Assembly: GCA_032433595.1 (NCBI GenBank)
Contig: JASWJB010000169.1
Span: forward strand, 27,653 to 91,652
Direction: 5' to 3'
Length of the DNA: 64,000 bases
Source of the DNA: Conoideocrella luteorostrata
Taxonomy: Eukaryota; Ascomycota; Sordariomycetes; Hypocreales; Clavicipitaceae
The position numbers were made by a program, and so were the translations under genes. Below are positions 22,789 to 35,611 of this stretch, one piece after another (position 1 is the first letter of the stretch; the number at the start of each line of letters is the position of its first letter). The notes under the pieces are model-generated. The model saw only the letters and a program-made list of their open reading frames with translations. It was not told the DNA's origin and did no database searches.

Positions 22789-25658
22789 GCGGGATAGTGT
22801 GAGCTACTGTACTCCGGGTGTAAGGTAAGTGAGTACGGTACGAATTGGGCTGTCGGGTAGATGCAGCAAAGAATTATGGCAGCCAAATGGGATTTTTCGG
22901 AAGGCGCTTGGGCGTATGCCGGGGTATGGGGGGAAATGATACGTTGTCGTACAGATGATTATGCGGCTGCAACCCCAGAAAGGAAACTTGAACAGCTCAG
23001 CAGATTAAATCAGAACGGGAAAAGATAGCACCAAACCAACAAAACACTGGTTTGGCAATAACAAGCAACGAGGTATTTTAGATGTAGAATGCAAAAATAT
23101 CGTGAAAGGCTTAGCAGAAAAGCCAGCCAGATGTGGTCACCGGCAAAAGCATTGACGAGACAACCAGACCGCTTCCTCAAAGCATGCCCTTGTTCACTCA
23201 AGACATGGGCTGAATGAATAATTTACTGCTCCGTAGTCCGTAGATGACGGACCCATCTTGGATGAAGCACGTCCCAGTCCCATGACTTAATTAGTTGATT
23301 GGGTTCATTCAAAAACTGAGGTTGACAGCCACTACGGAATACTGAGACCGTATTGGGGAATGCCGAGCCTTGCAACGACGGACCGGCTGTTGGAGTAGAC
23401 GGCGCGGCGGGATGTTCAACGACATCACTCTGGAGGGTACGCAAGCTCTACCTCATACACCCATAGTGGCTTCGAACTCCGAACAGAGTGTCTCTCTTCG
23501 TGGTTGCGCGTCATGGCTGCTTGTTTTCGTTGGCTCCATTTGTTGCCAACATTAGTGCTGCTACACGAAATTGGCTCGATTCGAATTATCTCTACTCCGT
23601 ACCGAGCCCAACCACTCATGGCAGCACGGCCTGGTCACATCACATCAATTAGGCTCACAGAACGACAGACGTGTCAGTATCACTAGTCCCATAGTGAGGT
23701 TGCAAACCAATTCACACGAGGACTGCTCCAGTGGTTGACAATCTGATGCTGCCCAACTACGAAGGGCGGAAACTGACGCAATGAGACCCTTCGAATGCAA
23801 GTCTTTGCCAGCCAGCCAGCCATTTCGTTTGGGTCAAACCTGGACCCACACAGTCGATATCAGGGCTCCAAAGAGCGGATTCCCCAAATTGACTGCTCCA
23901 GACTGGTATCGCGTTGCGGGTTGGGCCTCCATGCCTCTGCTTTGTTGGCGTTGCGGAACCCACGACAGCGCATGAACCCTGGGACATCCGGACGAATTGT
24001 GGTACAGTGCTCCGTAGTTAGTTGTTCACTAACTACAAAGTAGTTCAATCCAAACCACCCACAGAGGAAATCCAGACGTGCTTGGCTGCTGCCCATTGGG
24101 CCACTGTGGTAATGGCACATGGGAGGATCCGCGAAAATCTGCAGACGGCGGAAACTCGCACCTTAGGGAGAAACACCTGTGTAGGCTGCATACGATCATC
24201 CTATGCTCCTTGCTTCTGCCTCCTCAATGGTTTCGTTTTGGTGCAACGTGGCTCGTGTCCGAGGGAGCCTCGGCCACCGAAAAAGGGACCGTTGGTCGCT
24301 TGCTGCATTCTGCATGCAAGACGTCAGTGATGGGACTGAGCCCAAGGCCAAGATAACTACGGGCAGCAGGCAGGAGCAGGCAGGAGCGAGCGCGGTTAAG
24401 TGGGCGGCCGAAATGCGTCATGTCCGACGAAGACCGACTGCCGGGACACGTCTGTCCTTCATGATGTCAGGTTGTCCCCAAGGACAGTGGTCGACCACTT
24501 TCGACGTGGCCAGACTCCCCGAAACACGCTACAGCCTTTCAAACACTTCCATTGACTCCTCATACTTTGGCCCAATGAGCTGCCCAACTTGGCCATACCA
24601 GCATCTCCGTCTAGAGCATGAATGTTGTCATTCGCGCATGTTACGAAGCACGGAGCACTTTGGCGGAGTACAGAGTAACCAAGCACCCATTACTCATACT
24701 CCCGGTACTCACCAATGTGGGCTTGTTTTGTTTTTCCACCGCAATTTGCATGAATTTGCAGACTACTCCGTATTAAACAAAACAATAAGGAGTACCAAAC
24801 GGACTACACTTCCGCTCTAAAATTATCCAAAGACGACCCTAGGCAGGGTCCATGTGTAGACAAGGTCTAATAATATTTGTCTCGTAAGTCAAGACATTAC
24901 GGAGTACGGAGTACACTCAAGTCAAATAGTCTACAACAGCGGTGGCCCATGAATGATCCACTTCGGACGTGAACAACAACATCCAGCCCTGTTCCAGAAC
25001 CGTCACCGCAATTCTGGTTACACTTATATTGTATTGCAGTGCCATAATACGCTGCTTCAGTAAATACGGACTCTGGATTATCATTTCTTAATTCTGTTGA
25101 TACCATTCTGAGCACCCTCGTAGATGCTGCAGCAGCAAGTGCTGGCTCGGAGTACAACATGAAGTGTTCCGGTACTCCGTAACATACACACAATTCCCGG
25201 ATCCACGGAAAGTAGTCCAGGGCTCTGGGCCGTATTTTGCAATGACCGAATTGCACTACTCTGTAATAAACATGCAAGCTAAACCTTTAATGCTACTAAC
25301 TCCCCAATGGCATTACAATCGCGGATATCCACGTGAGCGCCTGCATTGGTAAACACAAGCGAACTGTTTCGGTGGGCGGTGCCAGTAAGTGGAACAACCA
25401 TCCTCATTTCCGGCGCGATAATTTCCACCACGGTCCTTATTTTATGTACTATTGCCGCTAATACTCGCCATTCTTAAAATCTGATATTGGTATCTTGTAA
25501 CGCATGATCCCTCTCCACCGTGCAAGGTCCAAGCAAATATCCTCTCCCCACAATTCACGCGACTATTCCTGCATTCCTATGCACCCTCAGACGAGATAAG
25601 CCCTGCGTTTTCTTCTGTCTTACCACAACGTGAACTCTTTCGTCGTTGTTGGCTGCCA
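22789..25658. other. Long intergenic region upstream of the giant gene
   Basis: These 2.9 kb lie between the start of the giant gene and the stop of DBP5. No gene is supported. It is the densest area for the dispersed motif: exact copies at 23593, 24764, 24898, 24905 and 25173, plus partial ones near 23228, 24010, 24663, 24788 and 25147. It should contain the giant gene's promoter and the DBP5 3' UTR. Confidence 0.6.
24898..24913. repeat. Two overlapping copies of TACGGAGTA
   Basis: TACGGAGTACGGAGTA: two 9-mers sharing two bases. This is the tightest pair of the dispersed motif in the window. Confidence 0.9.
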
Positions 25659-27303
25659 CTAAGGAGCCGGCACTGCAGACTGGTTTTCATCCACTTTGGG
25701 TACGTAGTTGGCCTGTGCGCTATTTTTCTTAATGACCTGCTTGACCTTCTCTTCGGCCTCGTCCCAGTCATCAGTAGGCAAGTTGACCAAGTCGATTCCG
25801 AAATGCAGAGCAATGGCACTCAGGGCATCGAAGCTCTTCTGGTCATAGACGAAGCTGATGCTGACACCGATGCGGCCAAATCGTCCAGTTCGACCAATAC
25901 GGTGCAAATAAGTCTCGGCGTCGGGCTCGTCTCCCTTGGGACCGGGCTTCATCGGAATATCGTAGTTGATGACCATGGAAACACTAGACACGTCGATGCC
26001 ACGGGATAGCAGGTTGGTGGTGATAAGAACCTTGCTCTCTCCGCTTCGAAATTTGGCCAGCAATTCTTGTCGCTCGCCGCTGTCGAACTCTCCGTGCAAG
26101 ACAGTGACTTTATGGCCGTCTTCCGTCATTCGGCGTTGAATCTCGTTGGCGCTCTTTCTGGTCTGCCCGATGATCAGTCTTTGATATCGACCCATGTCGA
26201 TTCAGGTGCAATATGGCATACCTTGACAAAAATGACAGACTGGCCAATAGTCATCAAACCGTAAAGTTTGCAGAGAATGTCGTATCTTGCATTCTCGTCG
26301 GGGCAATCGATGAACATCTGCGAAATCCCCTTGACAGTAAGTTCTTTGGTTTTGAGGGTGAGGCTGTTTGCGTTAGGAGCAAACTTGGGAATGTAGTCCT
26401 TGACTCGATTCGGGAATGTAGCCGAGAAGAGTAGCACCTGGATATTGTCGCGCATGTCTGGTGGCAGAAGTCTAGCAGGATTTGATCAGCGACAAGATAT
26501 ATTTCAGGCATGGATTATTCAGGTGGCGTACTGAAGCTTGACCCGGAGGCACTGGTCGCCAAGGCCGGCTTGATCCAACATGTTGTCCGCCTCGTCGAGT
26601 ACAAGAACCTTGAGCTTAGATCCATCCAGTTGCCTGCGACGCCCAAGATCCAAAACAGTACCTGGAGTGCCAATAACGACACTAGCTTTGACGGCTTGTC
26701 CTCGAGGAATCCTTTGGGGAATTGCCAGCGCAACCTTCAGATTTTCAACAAATCGACCAATTGTGTGAATGTTCCTGTAAATTTGATCGGCAAGTTCTTG
26801 TGTGGGAGCCAGAATCAAAGCCTGTGGCTGTTCAGGCTGACTAAAGTCGACCCGAGACAAACTGGCAGTGAGAAATGCAACAGTCTTGCCAGTACCTGAT
26901 TGTGACTGAGCAACCATATTTTTGGGGGGGTTGCTGAGCATGAGAGGGAGCGATCTGCCTTGGATCTTGGAAGGTTTTAAAAAATTCTCAGCAAGAAGGC
27001 CCTTCAAGATGTGCTCCGATCTGTTACAAGGGCAATCGTCAGTAAGCGGTGATTCGCATATGTCGAGGGTACGTACAGTCCCATATCGTCCCAGGTAGCG
27101 GCTGAGTAGATGGGGGCATCGGTTTCGCCTCCACTAATGGTGACTTCGACATCTCCATCAGCTTCCGTCAGAGCTGAGCCCCCGATGGCAGCTGACGCGC
27201 CATCGACTTGCTCATTGGCGGCGGCAGTAGCAGCCGCATCGTCCTTGCCAGATTCAGCTATTGGCTCGCTGGGCTTTGTAATACGGCTGGCGAGATCCGA
27301 CAT
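25659..27303 (-). CDS. dbp5: DEAD-box ATP-dependent RNA helicase DBP5
   Basis: Four exons (27077-27303, 26532-27020, 26222-26471, 25659-26162) join in phase to 489 residues. All helicase motifs are present in order: [10 protein letters not shown] (I), PTQELA (Ia), GTPGT (Ib), DEAD in VLDEADNML (II), SAT (III), [11 protein letters not shown] (V) and [11 protein letters not shown] (VI). The N-terminal 75 residues are Ala/acid-rich and disordered. The DDMGL lead-in, short inter-motif spacing and end ([14 protein letters not shown]) match Dbp5/DDX19. Dbp5 acts at the cytoplasmic face of nuclear pores: Gle1-InsP6 and Nup159 drive its ATP cycle to strip export factors from mRNA, and it also helps translation termination. 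Exon 2 ends at GTACGC, adding LQ before LLPPDMRDN; an earlier donor is possible. It shares a divergent promoter with the SPF45-like gene. Confidence 0.93.
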
Positions 27304-27828
27304 CTTTAGTTTGTGCCGTCGAGTGGTCCTGTAGTCGTCGTCGTTGGTTTTGGGAAACTCGGTTTCCGCCAGAGGGGTTCAGGTCGCCAACAGCTCACAC
27401 AAGAGCAGAATCACGAAGAACGAAAATATCGTCAAGAAAGCCCTGCGGGGTGCGGAAGGGTAAGACCGCTTAGCGATGAATGGTATCGTTGCACGTCCAG
27501 AAGGAAGTAAATGATACCCGGGAAACGGAAGATAAAAGGGATTCAATTGCGCGGGACAGCGGCTTTAGGCGCACGAGATGATGACGGTGGTGGATTTTTT
27601 TTTGGCGGGGTTAATAATATGGTGGGGCCTGCAGAAGCTCCGTCTATCCTAAGCTACGTGCCGCCGCTATTTATCCGATCTTCAACCTGCCCAAAGTATA
27701 TGTGCATTCCTGTTCGCTCACTGGTCTTGCTGCCCACCGCCACAATCTTAACGTTTATATCTAAAGTCATCGTACGCGCAGTAACCTTGTTGCATCGTCA
27801 AGATAGACGAGAAGAAAATAGAGGAGCA
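27304..27828. promoter_or_regulatory. Divergent promoter between DBP5 and the SPF45-like gene
   Basis: The two start codons are 525 bases apart and point away from each other, so both promoters and 5' leaders must lie here. The sequence is mixed, with a T8 run near 27596-27603. The plus-strand frame is open from 27511 to the chosen ATG at 27829, so a longer N-terminus is formally possible but lacks family support. Confidence 0.6.
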
Positions 27829-29532
27829 ATGGCGGCACCACCGCCGCCCCCCCCTCCAAAAGCACCATTCTCACTATACGATAACCTCCTGGATCCCAAT
27901 GATCCAGCTCCATCTACCATAATCTCCTCCTCCCCTGTACTCTTTAACCAGTCAGATTCCGCAGAGGCAAAGAGACCTCTAGACCCCGCCTTACGCTTTC
28001 AACCGATTCGTCGACCTCCGGTCAAACAGGCCAAAGCCAAAGCGACAACTCAAAAAACCGCTTCATCTACAAGACCGCTTGCAACAGCGGACGCCTCTCC
28101 GAACCATGCATCATCTGCCACTGCCACTACTTCAGATTCGGGACCTCCCGCCAAGAGCTCTCTTGCTGATTGGACTGCCACGGAAGAAGACGAGTGGCGG
28201 TACGGCCTCGTGGAGAAGCGTCAGCGCGGTGGTCGAAAGAAAAGAAAGAAGCAGCACATGCCAGTTGAGACAGATTGGGAAGAAATATATGATCCATCAA
28301 GACCAACTAATATTGAGGAGTATTTGAGGAGTGATGAGAAGATAGACGAGGTGCGCGAGTGGAAAGCATTGCTCTATCGACACAGGAAAAGGCGAGACGA
28401 GAGTGACATGTCATCGGAAGACGACGACGTCACGAGAACTAACCATACAAGTACGGTTGCTCATTATTTTCCACTCTAATCTAGACACACATCGTACTGA
28501 CATAAGAATTCAGATCAGTTTGCTCCTCCGCCATCATACGGCTTTGTGCCGCCTCCTCCGCAATCACCTCAAGCAGCAGCACCGGCCGACGAAAGCGCCG
28601 ACGATGCCTACGCTCGGCGCATGGGCCTATCTTCGAACCAGCAGCCTCCTCCTCCTCCTCCATCTTCGCCTCCCGCACAGTGCCATACGTCTCCTCCTCC
28701 GCCCACCTCAAACTCGGCCACCATCTCCCGCGCACCAATACGATACACTCAGCCCACTAAGCCCTCATCCAATGAAGATGACAACGATAGCTATTCTCCA
28801 CCACCAACTCTCGGTGGCGGAAACCACGATAATGAGGAAGAGGCCCAGCAAAGATCCAATCGTCCCGGCCAAGCCGGATTTGCCCAGCGTCTCATGGGCA
28901 AATACGGTTGGACACAAGGATCTGGCCTTGGCGCCGATGAGTCTGGCATTGTCAACCCCCTCCGCGTACAGGTTGAGAAGAGACGCAAAAAGGCGGATGC
29001 CGACGGCGGTGGTTGGGCCGAACCAAGCAACAGGGCCAAAATCATCGGCAGTAAACGCAAAGAAGAAGGCGGCAAATTTGGAATCATGAGCAATGTTGTT
29101 GTTGTTCGTAATATGCTCGAGAATATGCCTGATCTGGAAGCAGAGATCGCAGACGGCTTAGGTCAAGAGATTGGCGAAGAGTGCGGAGAAAAGGTACAGG
29201 CCACGTCTTTTACCAAATTCTGATATGCAAAAGAGTTCCAGCAAGCTTGCTAACACCGTCCTCCAGTACGGCCGTGTAGAACGTCTCTACATCGATCGAT
29301 CTTCTAGACAAGTCTTTATCAAGTTTACGACACAAGTATCCGCCCTACGAGTACGTTACCATTCCTTGCTCCTCCAAACAATGCCAAAAACAAACACTTC
29401 ATATCTTTCGGCTACTTACGCTCAGAACAGGCAGTAAACGAATTAGATGGCCGGAATTTCAACGGCAATAATATTCTGCCCAAATTCTATGATCCAGAAA
29501 TGTTTGACAAGGGTATATACAGTATCAACTGA
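27829..29532 (+). CDS. SPF45/RBM17-type splicing factor (G-patch plus UHM)
   Basis: Four exons (27829-28450, 28514-29193, 29267-29350, 29431-29532) join in phase to 495 residues. It opens with MAAPPPPPPPKAPFSLYDNL, the usual SPF45 N-terminus, followed by a charged linker (KRQRGGRKKRKKQ; EDEWRYGLVEK). A Pro-rich stretch (after FAPPPSYGFVPPPP) leads to a G-patch (AGFAQRLMGKYGWTQGSGLG). The C-terminal U2AF-homology RRM reads SNVVVVRNMLE, EECGEKYGRVERLYI and ends FYDPEMFDKGIYSIN. UHM domains bind ULM tryptophan motifs in U2AF65 and SF3B1, and SPF45 helps 3' splice-site choice; the G-patch activates DEAH helicases. The UHM acidic helix (EAEIADGLGQEIGEECGEK) is intact, while the Arg-x-Phe-type loop seems to be replaced by DGRNFNG. 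Nuclear location is expected. Confidence 0.92.
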
Positions 29533-30199
29533 ACCGCCGCAGTCAACTGGAGAATAAAAATATAACAGACGAGGTCCAGTATCACAGAAAGAGGTCATGG
29601 CGAGTCGGACCATAACTCTAGACCCAGTAATTGCCCATTCTACAACCGTAAACCACGACATGTAATATCAGACCGGAAACGCGAGATATAACAAGCATGG
29701 CCATGTAATATCGTGGTCGTGCATCAGCTCAGGATTCATTCCCAAGCCCATAATATAATCATCGCATAAATAAGATTTAAATCAAAATCTCTTGCTTTGA
29801 GCCCATTCATCGGTTACATGTCGACCACGAACGTGCATGTCGCATTAATCGATCAATCATGTTATAGAAGCAGGCCAAACGGCACAAGAATCGTTGTCAG
29901 GCGGAAAAGCCAGCCTTGCAGTAGACAGCCGATTGCATACAATCCATGCACAAGTTCATGACACATTGAGAGTTCGAGGCATTTTTACAAGCAGAATCAA
30001 ATACAATCCATTATTAAGTCCTAGCATGTATGAGACGTAGACAAGCATGTTCGTTCTATGGCGCTGGGCTTGCCCCTCTACAGGTGAGGAACAGAGTCCA
30101 CCGTGAACTGCTCGCTAAAGAAAAGGCGAGAAATGTGTGGGGAAGAACTGAGAACGACGCCAATTTCACCAAAGTCGTGCGCTTTTCTACCGTGGTTAT
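29533..30199. other. Spacer between convergent 3' ends of the SPF45-like gene and ECM33
   Basis: These 667 bases lie between two stops. They should hold long 3' UTRs. AT-rich strings such as ATAAATAAGATTTAAATC occur near 29765. I see no gene. Confidence 0.6.
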
Positions 30200-31480
30200 T
30201 TAAAACAATTGCGCAAAACCAGCTACGGCAGCAAAGCCAAGCATGGCAGAGTTGACACCCAGGCTCATAGCACCAGAGTCGCCTGTGCTGTTCTTGCCAC
30301 CAGAAGTACCACCTTCACCACCGGAGACGGCCTTGGCGTTGTTGGACGTGCACTTTTCAATGCCACGAATAAGACCCTTGGTCTTGAGATCCTTGAAGAA
30401 ACCACAAAATTCGGAGATATCAGTGGTTGATGTAACCGTCACAGAGCCTTGAATGTCATCAAGCTTGGGGATCTCAACGCTGTCATAGAGTTAGTATGTG
30501 TATTTATCGACTTGCACACAGCGGACAGAACTCACGTATTGAAAATACCAGCAAGGAGAACACTGCCAATGCTCTTCAACTCAGGGAACTTGTTGATTTT
30601 CATGATTCCAGTGTTGTTGACGGTCAGATCACCACCAATAGTCTTGAGAGCAGTGAAGGAAATGTTAGTTAGCTTCTTGTTGTTGGCGAGGGTCAGAGAA
30701 TTCTTGACCGAGGACAAGTTGTTGGCAGAGACGGATTGAAGGTCGGGGCTGTCCTGGAAACTGACACGGCCAGCAGATTCGAGGATAGGAGCGTCAAAGC
30801 TTTGGATGGATCGGAAGTCGAGCACACCAGCACTTTCCAGGTTGGCCAATTTAACCTGCATGCTACCCGCATTGTCGACAACCGACATGGTGTATTTGAC
30901 CTCCTCGATTTTGGAGCTAAATGAGTTCAGTCGGCGATTGTTGGCAATGGTGATGTTGTCGGCCTTGGCAACATTGAGGTTGCTGAGGTCGCTAATGAAG
31001 GTGTCCAGAATGCTGATAGAGGTTGCCTTGGTGACACCAGAAGTGCCGAGTGTTAGACCACTGAGCTGGTTGAGTTTGGTCAACTCCAGTTTGTTGACGG
31101 ACTTCAGTGACAGCATGTTAAAGCTGTTGAGAAGCTCAAGACCCTGCAGACGAAGAGTACCGCCGATCTCAGTAATAGAGGAAGAGGTGATGCTAATGAG
31201 CTGCGTAGCATTATTGATGATCAGATCTTTTGTAATCTTCTTGGGGCCCTCAATGCTGAGAGTGCCACCGACGGTTGGGTCGACATTTATGTTGGCATCG
31301 ACGACATCGCATTTAATGATTGGTGTGGGCTGGGTAACGGTGATGTCGTCAGAACACGTGGATTGAGCTAGTTCAACTTGTCAGAAATGAATAAAATGGC
31401 GAGCGTCTTAGGATTAATAGCTTACCTGAAGCTAAGCCAGCGACGGCCAGAACAGCCGAGAACAAGCCGACGGTATGCAT
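30200..31480 (-). CDS. ecm33: ECM33-family GPI-anchored cell wall protein
   Basis: Three exons (31426-31480, 30536-31367, 30200-30479) join in phase to 388 residues. MHTVGLFSAVLAVAGLAS is a signal peptide cut near the start of the mature protein. The body is made of receptor-L/leucine-rich-repeat-like strands with N-glycosylation sites (NNAT, NNTG, NISF), including VGGTLSIEG and IGGDLTVNNTG turns. A Gly/Ser/Asn-rich linker (GGEGGTSGGKNSTGDSG) then leads to a hydrophobic tail ending AAVAGFAQLF, a GPI-attachment signal. Ecm33 proteins sit at the plasma membrane and wall and are needed for normal wall order, mannoprotein deposition and, in pathogens, virulence-related traits; no enzymatic role is known. 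The gene has a very long upstream region without genes, consistent with an extensive promoter or leader. Confidence 0.92.
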
Positions 31481-33406
31481 TGTTTATCTAATATGCCAAT
31501 CGCGTTAGTCGAAGTGCTCTTCAAGCTCAAGCACCCTGCCGTCTTCGTCGAGATGTAATGATTGTGCAACGTGAAGTCTGGTAATGAATGTCTGCTGTGA
31601 CGGGCGTGCTGACTTTGCTTGATTTGTGAATGGGATAAAAAGCTATCGGCTGCGGTCCAAAAATGGCTTGTACAGCAGGCAAAAAATGTTGTTGAAGCGG
31701 GATGCGTTTGGAGGCTGAGGACGCGAGGATTCTTTTGGTCCAGATACCCTCCTTACGGCGCAAGTCGCGACCCAGTCCAGCTCCAGCCAAGGCAAGTGTT
31801 GATGGCGGGTAGCGATTGGATTTGAAAGATGAGCCACGACTGTGGTGAAAGCAGTGGAAGGGAAGGAAAATTACTGCTGAGCAGGAAAGGAAGGAGTGAT
31901 GGGAAGGGGAACTGAGCTGGTGCACAGGAGTAATGTAGCTAGATAGGCAATTGCCTTGGATGGTTCCCTGGATGTGGCTGCGAGGGCAACGCGGTGTTTG
32001 GTCCCGAAACAACAACTGAGACGTACCGTACAATCAATCCTGCTCTCCAATGGTTGGTTTTTGAGGTCGACGAATATGCTTTATTAATGCTGAACGGAGG
32101 ACTCGATAAAAGAAAACGATCGGCTGGTGTTAGAAAAGGCAATGTTGGGCCTGGCGAACGAACGGCGGGAATCGAAGAAAGGCAAGAAGCGGTACGACAA
32201 CGACGAGAATTAGAGACGACAACAGGACAGGAAGAAAAGAGAAGGGGGAAATCATTAACAGGAGGAAGAACATAGCACTCCTTTCTTCTTCTACTGGTTC
32301 TCAATCTGACGAGCGGACCAAGTGGGCCACGGCCATGCCTGGCAACCTGGACCGCAGACATGGAGCAAGATGGGGCAGAACAGGAGTGCCCAGACAGCAC
32401 GATGCTTGGATATGCCAGGGGCCCCATCAGTGTCCCCATCACCATCTCCATGTCGAGCGGCACAGTCCAAACAATCCTGGCCGGGGTGTCTTGGTGCTCA
32501 GCAAAAGGGGTGTGGTGCGGCAGACACACCTCTCAACTCCTTTCCAACTTGCAAGCTTGGTGTGCTTGGCCCTTTGTTTGCAAGAACAACAGGTGGAGTT
32601 GGAACTTGCCATCCATCCATCCATCCTAGTGCTAGTTTGTGCCGTCGATTCACATTTTCACCATCAAAACACGCTACCAATACTTCCGCCACCCATGAGG
32701 GTGATACCGAAGCAACGACATTCCAGTGGCAGACTCACTTGTTGGATACTGCCCAAATGATCCACCGGCCACCAGCGCCACCATCGGCCTAAACGGCAAG
32801 CTTGTCGCCGCTCCGTCAGCCACTGGATTGGCGCAGGGTGAGCTGGTACAATGACAATATTACCCGTGAACACAGCTCGTTACATTTAATATATTTTTCA
32901 TCTAGCTGGATGAAATCGCAGCGATACATGCATCCATCCCCTTGGGGTCCAATGGCTCTTTCGGCTATTCATCATGGTCGAGACACGCACTGTACGCAAG
33001 ACTGCTTCTACACAGTCAACATAGCACAACAGGCTTTGTGTGCCACAGTGCTTGGACTGACCATTCCCTTCTCGACAGGCCATGAGCGCCACAAGCTTAG
33101 CCAACATACTCCCTGCCACCACTCCGTAACATCAGACGGTTTGAGGGCCCGGGAGCTTTTATGCCCGACAACTTCAACGTGTACGATTATAGTTCATCAA
33201 CCCGTTTTACTATGCTTTATTCCGTATTCATATCAGGACGATTGCTTTCATGATCAAGTTTATGGCTCAAATGACAGGTATACATCAATGGCAAGCGAAA
33301 TACATCATTTTTATGATTAATCAAAATGCCCACGATCTCGTTTAGACTAGCGAGCCTCTGTAAGGTCCGCTTTTTTATCCAGAGGGAGTGGATAATTTAC
33401 CACGGA

Positions 33407-33447
33407 CGGAGTATGATGGTGGTATACTCCGTAGCATGTACGGAGTT
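33407..33447. repeat. Inverted cluster of the dispersed motif
   Basis: ACGGAGTAT, an 8-base spacer, then ATACTCCGT form a short inverted repeat, followed at once by GTACGGAGT. Three copies of the motif core thus occur within about 40 bases in both orientations. Confidence 0.75.
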
Positions 33448-34640
33448 CGTGGAGGCGTGGGTAGCCAATCCTCCTAGAATTTTGTACCAGAAGCTTCTTG
33501 GCGTCGGGCAGCCCAATATGTGCCTCAGCATCACGTAGCCTTTGCCTTGGGCCATTGTCCAGCCAGTTGAAAGATGAATAGTCCAGCGCTACCCAGCGAG
33601 AAGAAAGTTGTTTGACTTGGTCAAGAGAACAAGGCACGTTATAATGTTTCCTCAATTGTAGGCTACTGTGACGGACAAAGAGTACCGTTCAACAGAGGGT
33701 TTCTGTGGCAAAAATCAACCCGTGAAACAGATATGGCTGACGACAGGAGGCAAAAACGCCAAGCTGGCTAACTGTCATAAGTACTAGTACGAATCGTTGG
33801 CACAATCTCGTCGTTTGACGAGCCCAAAATTCAAGCCTACGGCCAGCGCATACGAAACAGAACCGTGGGCTCAAGGTTAACAGCTAGTAATTAAAGTTTA
33901 TCGCACTGGACCCAACTATTGTGCCTCTCGTATTGCCTACAGTACTTCGTATAACGCCTAGAGACCCTGGGTTCCCGTACTAACGCGCATGCAAAAGTTA
34001 CCTTCCTTGACTTGTCTAGATCGCAAATACAGATGAGTCCGTCTAACTGTAAGAATAAGCCGAACACAGTCGTCCAAGTTGATGTTCGAGGTATTGTCGG
34101 AACCACCAAGACAGATCCAAGGCTACGTCGGCAATAGCCTTCTACCCGGCCCATGCGGACGATAGCGCAGACTCCTCTCCATTCACAACAGAGCATGTAC
34201 TCCGCGCAGCTGAACTATTCCGCCATTGTATCGTACTGTGCAACTGCGTCAGGAATACGGAGTACATATACGGCACATCTTCACTCGAGCTCGAGTGTCT
34301 TATATTATTTTGACTTTCTATCACATCTTTATCATCCGGAGCTTTGCTTACTGCTAGCATTACTACGGCACCACGGCAAACGGGACCATACCCCGAACAG
34401 GTGTGAGTTCCCACCCTTGCTAAGATTACCTGCGCTGCACGGTAATCTCGCCAGCATTCCTTTCCGCCCATGGTGAGCAGCGAGACCGCAGATTGACCAG
34501 AATGATTGTCATTTCTCGTACGGAGTACAGCCTTGGACGCAGTATCAGCAGTAACGGCGGACAACATGGGTCAGGAACCGGTGCGATGACAATGGGAGGG
34601 AAGCTCGGGAGGGATGCCACTTGTGGGTTCGCTATACTCC

Positions 34641-34670
34641 AATACAGTGCAATACAGTGCAATACAGTGC
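34641..34670. repeat. AATACAGTGC, three perfect tandem copies
   Basis: Three identical 10-base units, followed by degenerate AATACAATGC-like continuation to about 34700. No gene overlaps it. Confidence 0.9.
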
Positions 34671-35611
34671 CGTATAATATAACACAATACAATGCAATGC
34701 CATATGGAGTTCAATGCAGAACAATACGATAACCGTGACCATTACGTGGCCTAGGGTGCTCTCGGATTCTCTCAAAAGTGGGTCACTCCTCACCAATCTA
34801 AACAAGGTCGCTTGGTCGTGGCGCAGATGGATCTAGAAAATTAGACACGGGACTTTCTCAGCGTGCATGCATGGTACGATGGAAGACGGCAGGTTTGTTG
34901 TCGGCTTGGGTTGTCCAGTAATTACTGTGTCGTCTTATTGCTCCGTATATACTAGTAACGTGGGACGGAACACTCCACCTGTGTCCAGATTCCGGTCGCT
35001 ACAAGGTACTAGTAGTCGGCGAAATTGCCTTGCAGTTGCCCATCCATCATTTAAGTGAAGTTCTGCTGGCCATGGCACGACGTGCTTGCCCCCTCCCCTC
35101 TCCCCCCTTGCCTCACATGTCATCGACTTTGCAGCCGTATCGCACGTGTTTTAATATCACTGCGACTGGTTCTGTCAAAAGTTGGTCTCGATCGACATTG
35201 ATCAGCGGCTCAAAACAAGCCTATCGCAATCAATATCCACCACTGATGGCATTTTGGGCCACTAAGCAATTACCGCATGAAACAACAGCATTGCCGCTCT
35301 GATGCTAAGTTTTTTAGGCAGGCTGACCAAACTATAAGGTACGTCTTCTCCGTTTCAAGAAGGCGTTAATCCGAGTCTGAAACTGGTCTCTTCTTGCCCT
35401 GTCACGTCCATTTACCTCCATCAACGATTATAATAGTGGCCGAATATAACGAGTAAGATTTATTTTATTTTATTTTTTATTTTTTCAAATTAATAGAGAG
35501 CGCAAGGGAACAGGTCAATTTGGCGATAGCAGAGAACCACTTTATAGCCAAGATGATTCCCGAATTCTTTTCCGCTCGAACCCACAAGTTAATCCAGCGA
35601 TTGAGCTTATG

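Larger units (their letters stand above)
31481..35611. other. Long intergenic region upstream of ECM33
   Basis: These 4.1 kb lie between the ECM33 start and the stop of the DNA glycosylase, both on the minus strand. I see no intact gene. The first 800 bases, read on the minus strand, are C/T-rich and fit an ECM33 promoter and leader. Dispersed-motif copies lie at 33425, 34256 and 34519. A three-copy decamer lies at 34641-34670 and an A/T-rich (TTTTA)n tract at 35458-35497. An open minus-strand frame at 33347-33655 is not recognisable. Confidence 0.55.

Noticed and set aside
31939..32529. 196-codon minus-strand frame upstream of ECM33
   Set aside because: C/T-rich composition fits a promoter or leader; Ser/Pro/Leu content is what pyrimidine-rich DNA encodes by chance.
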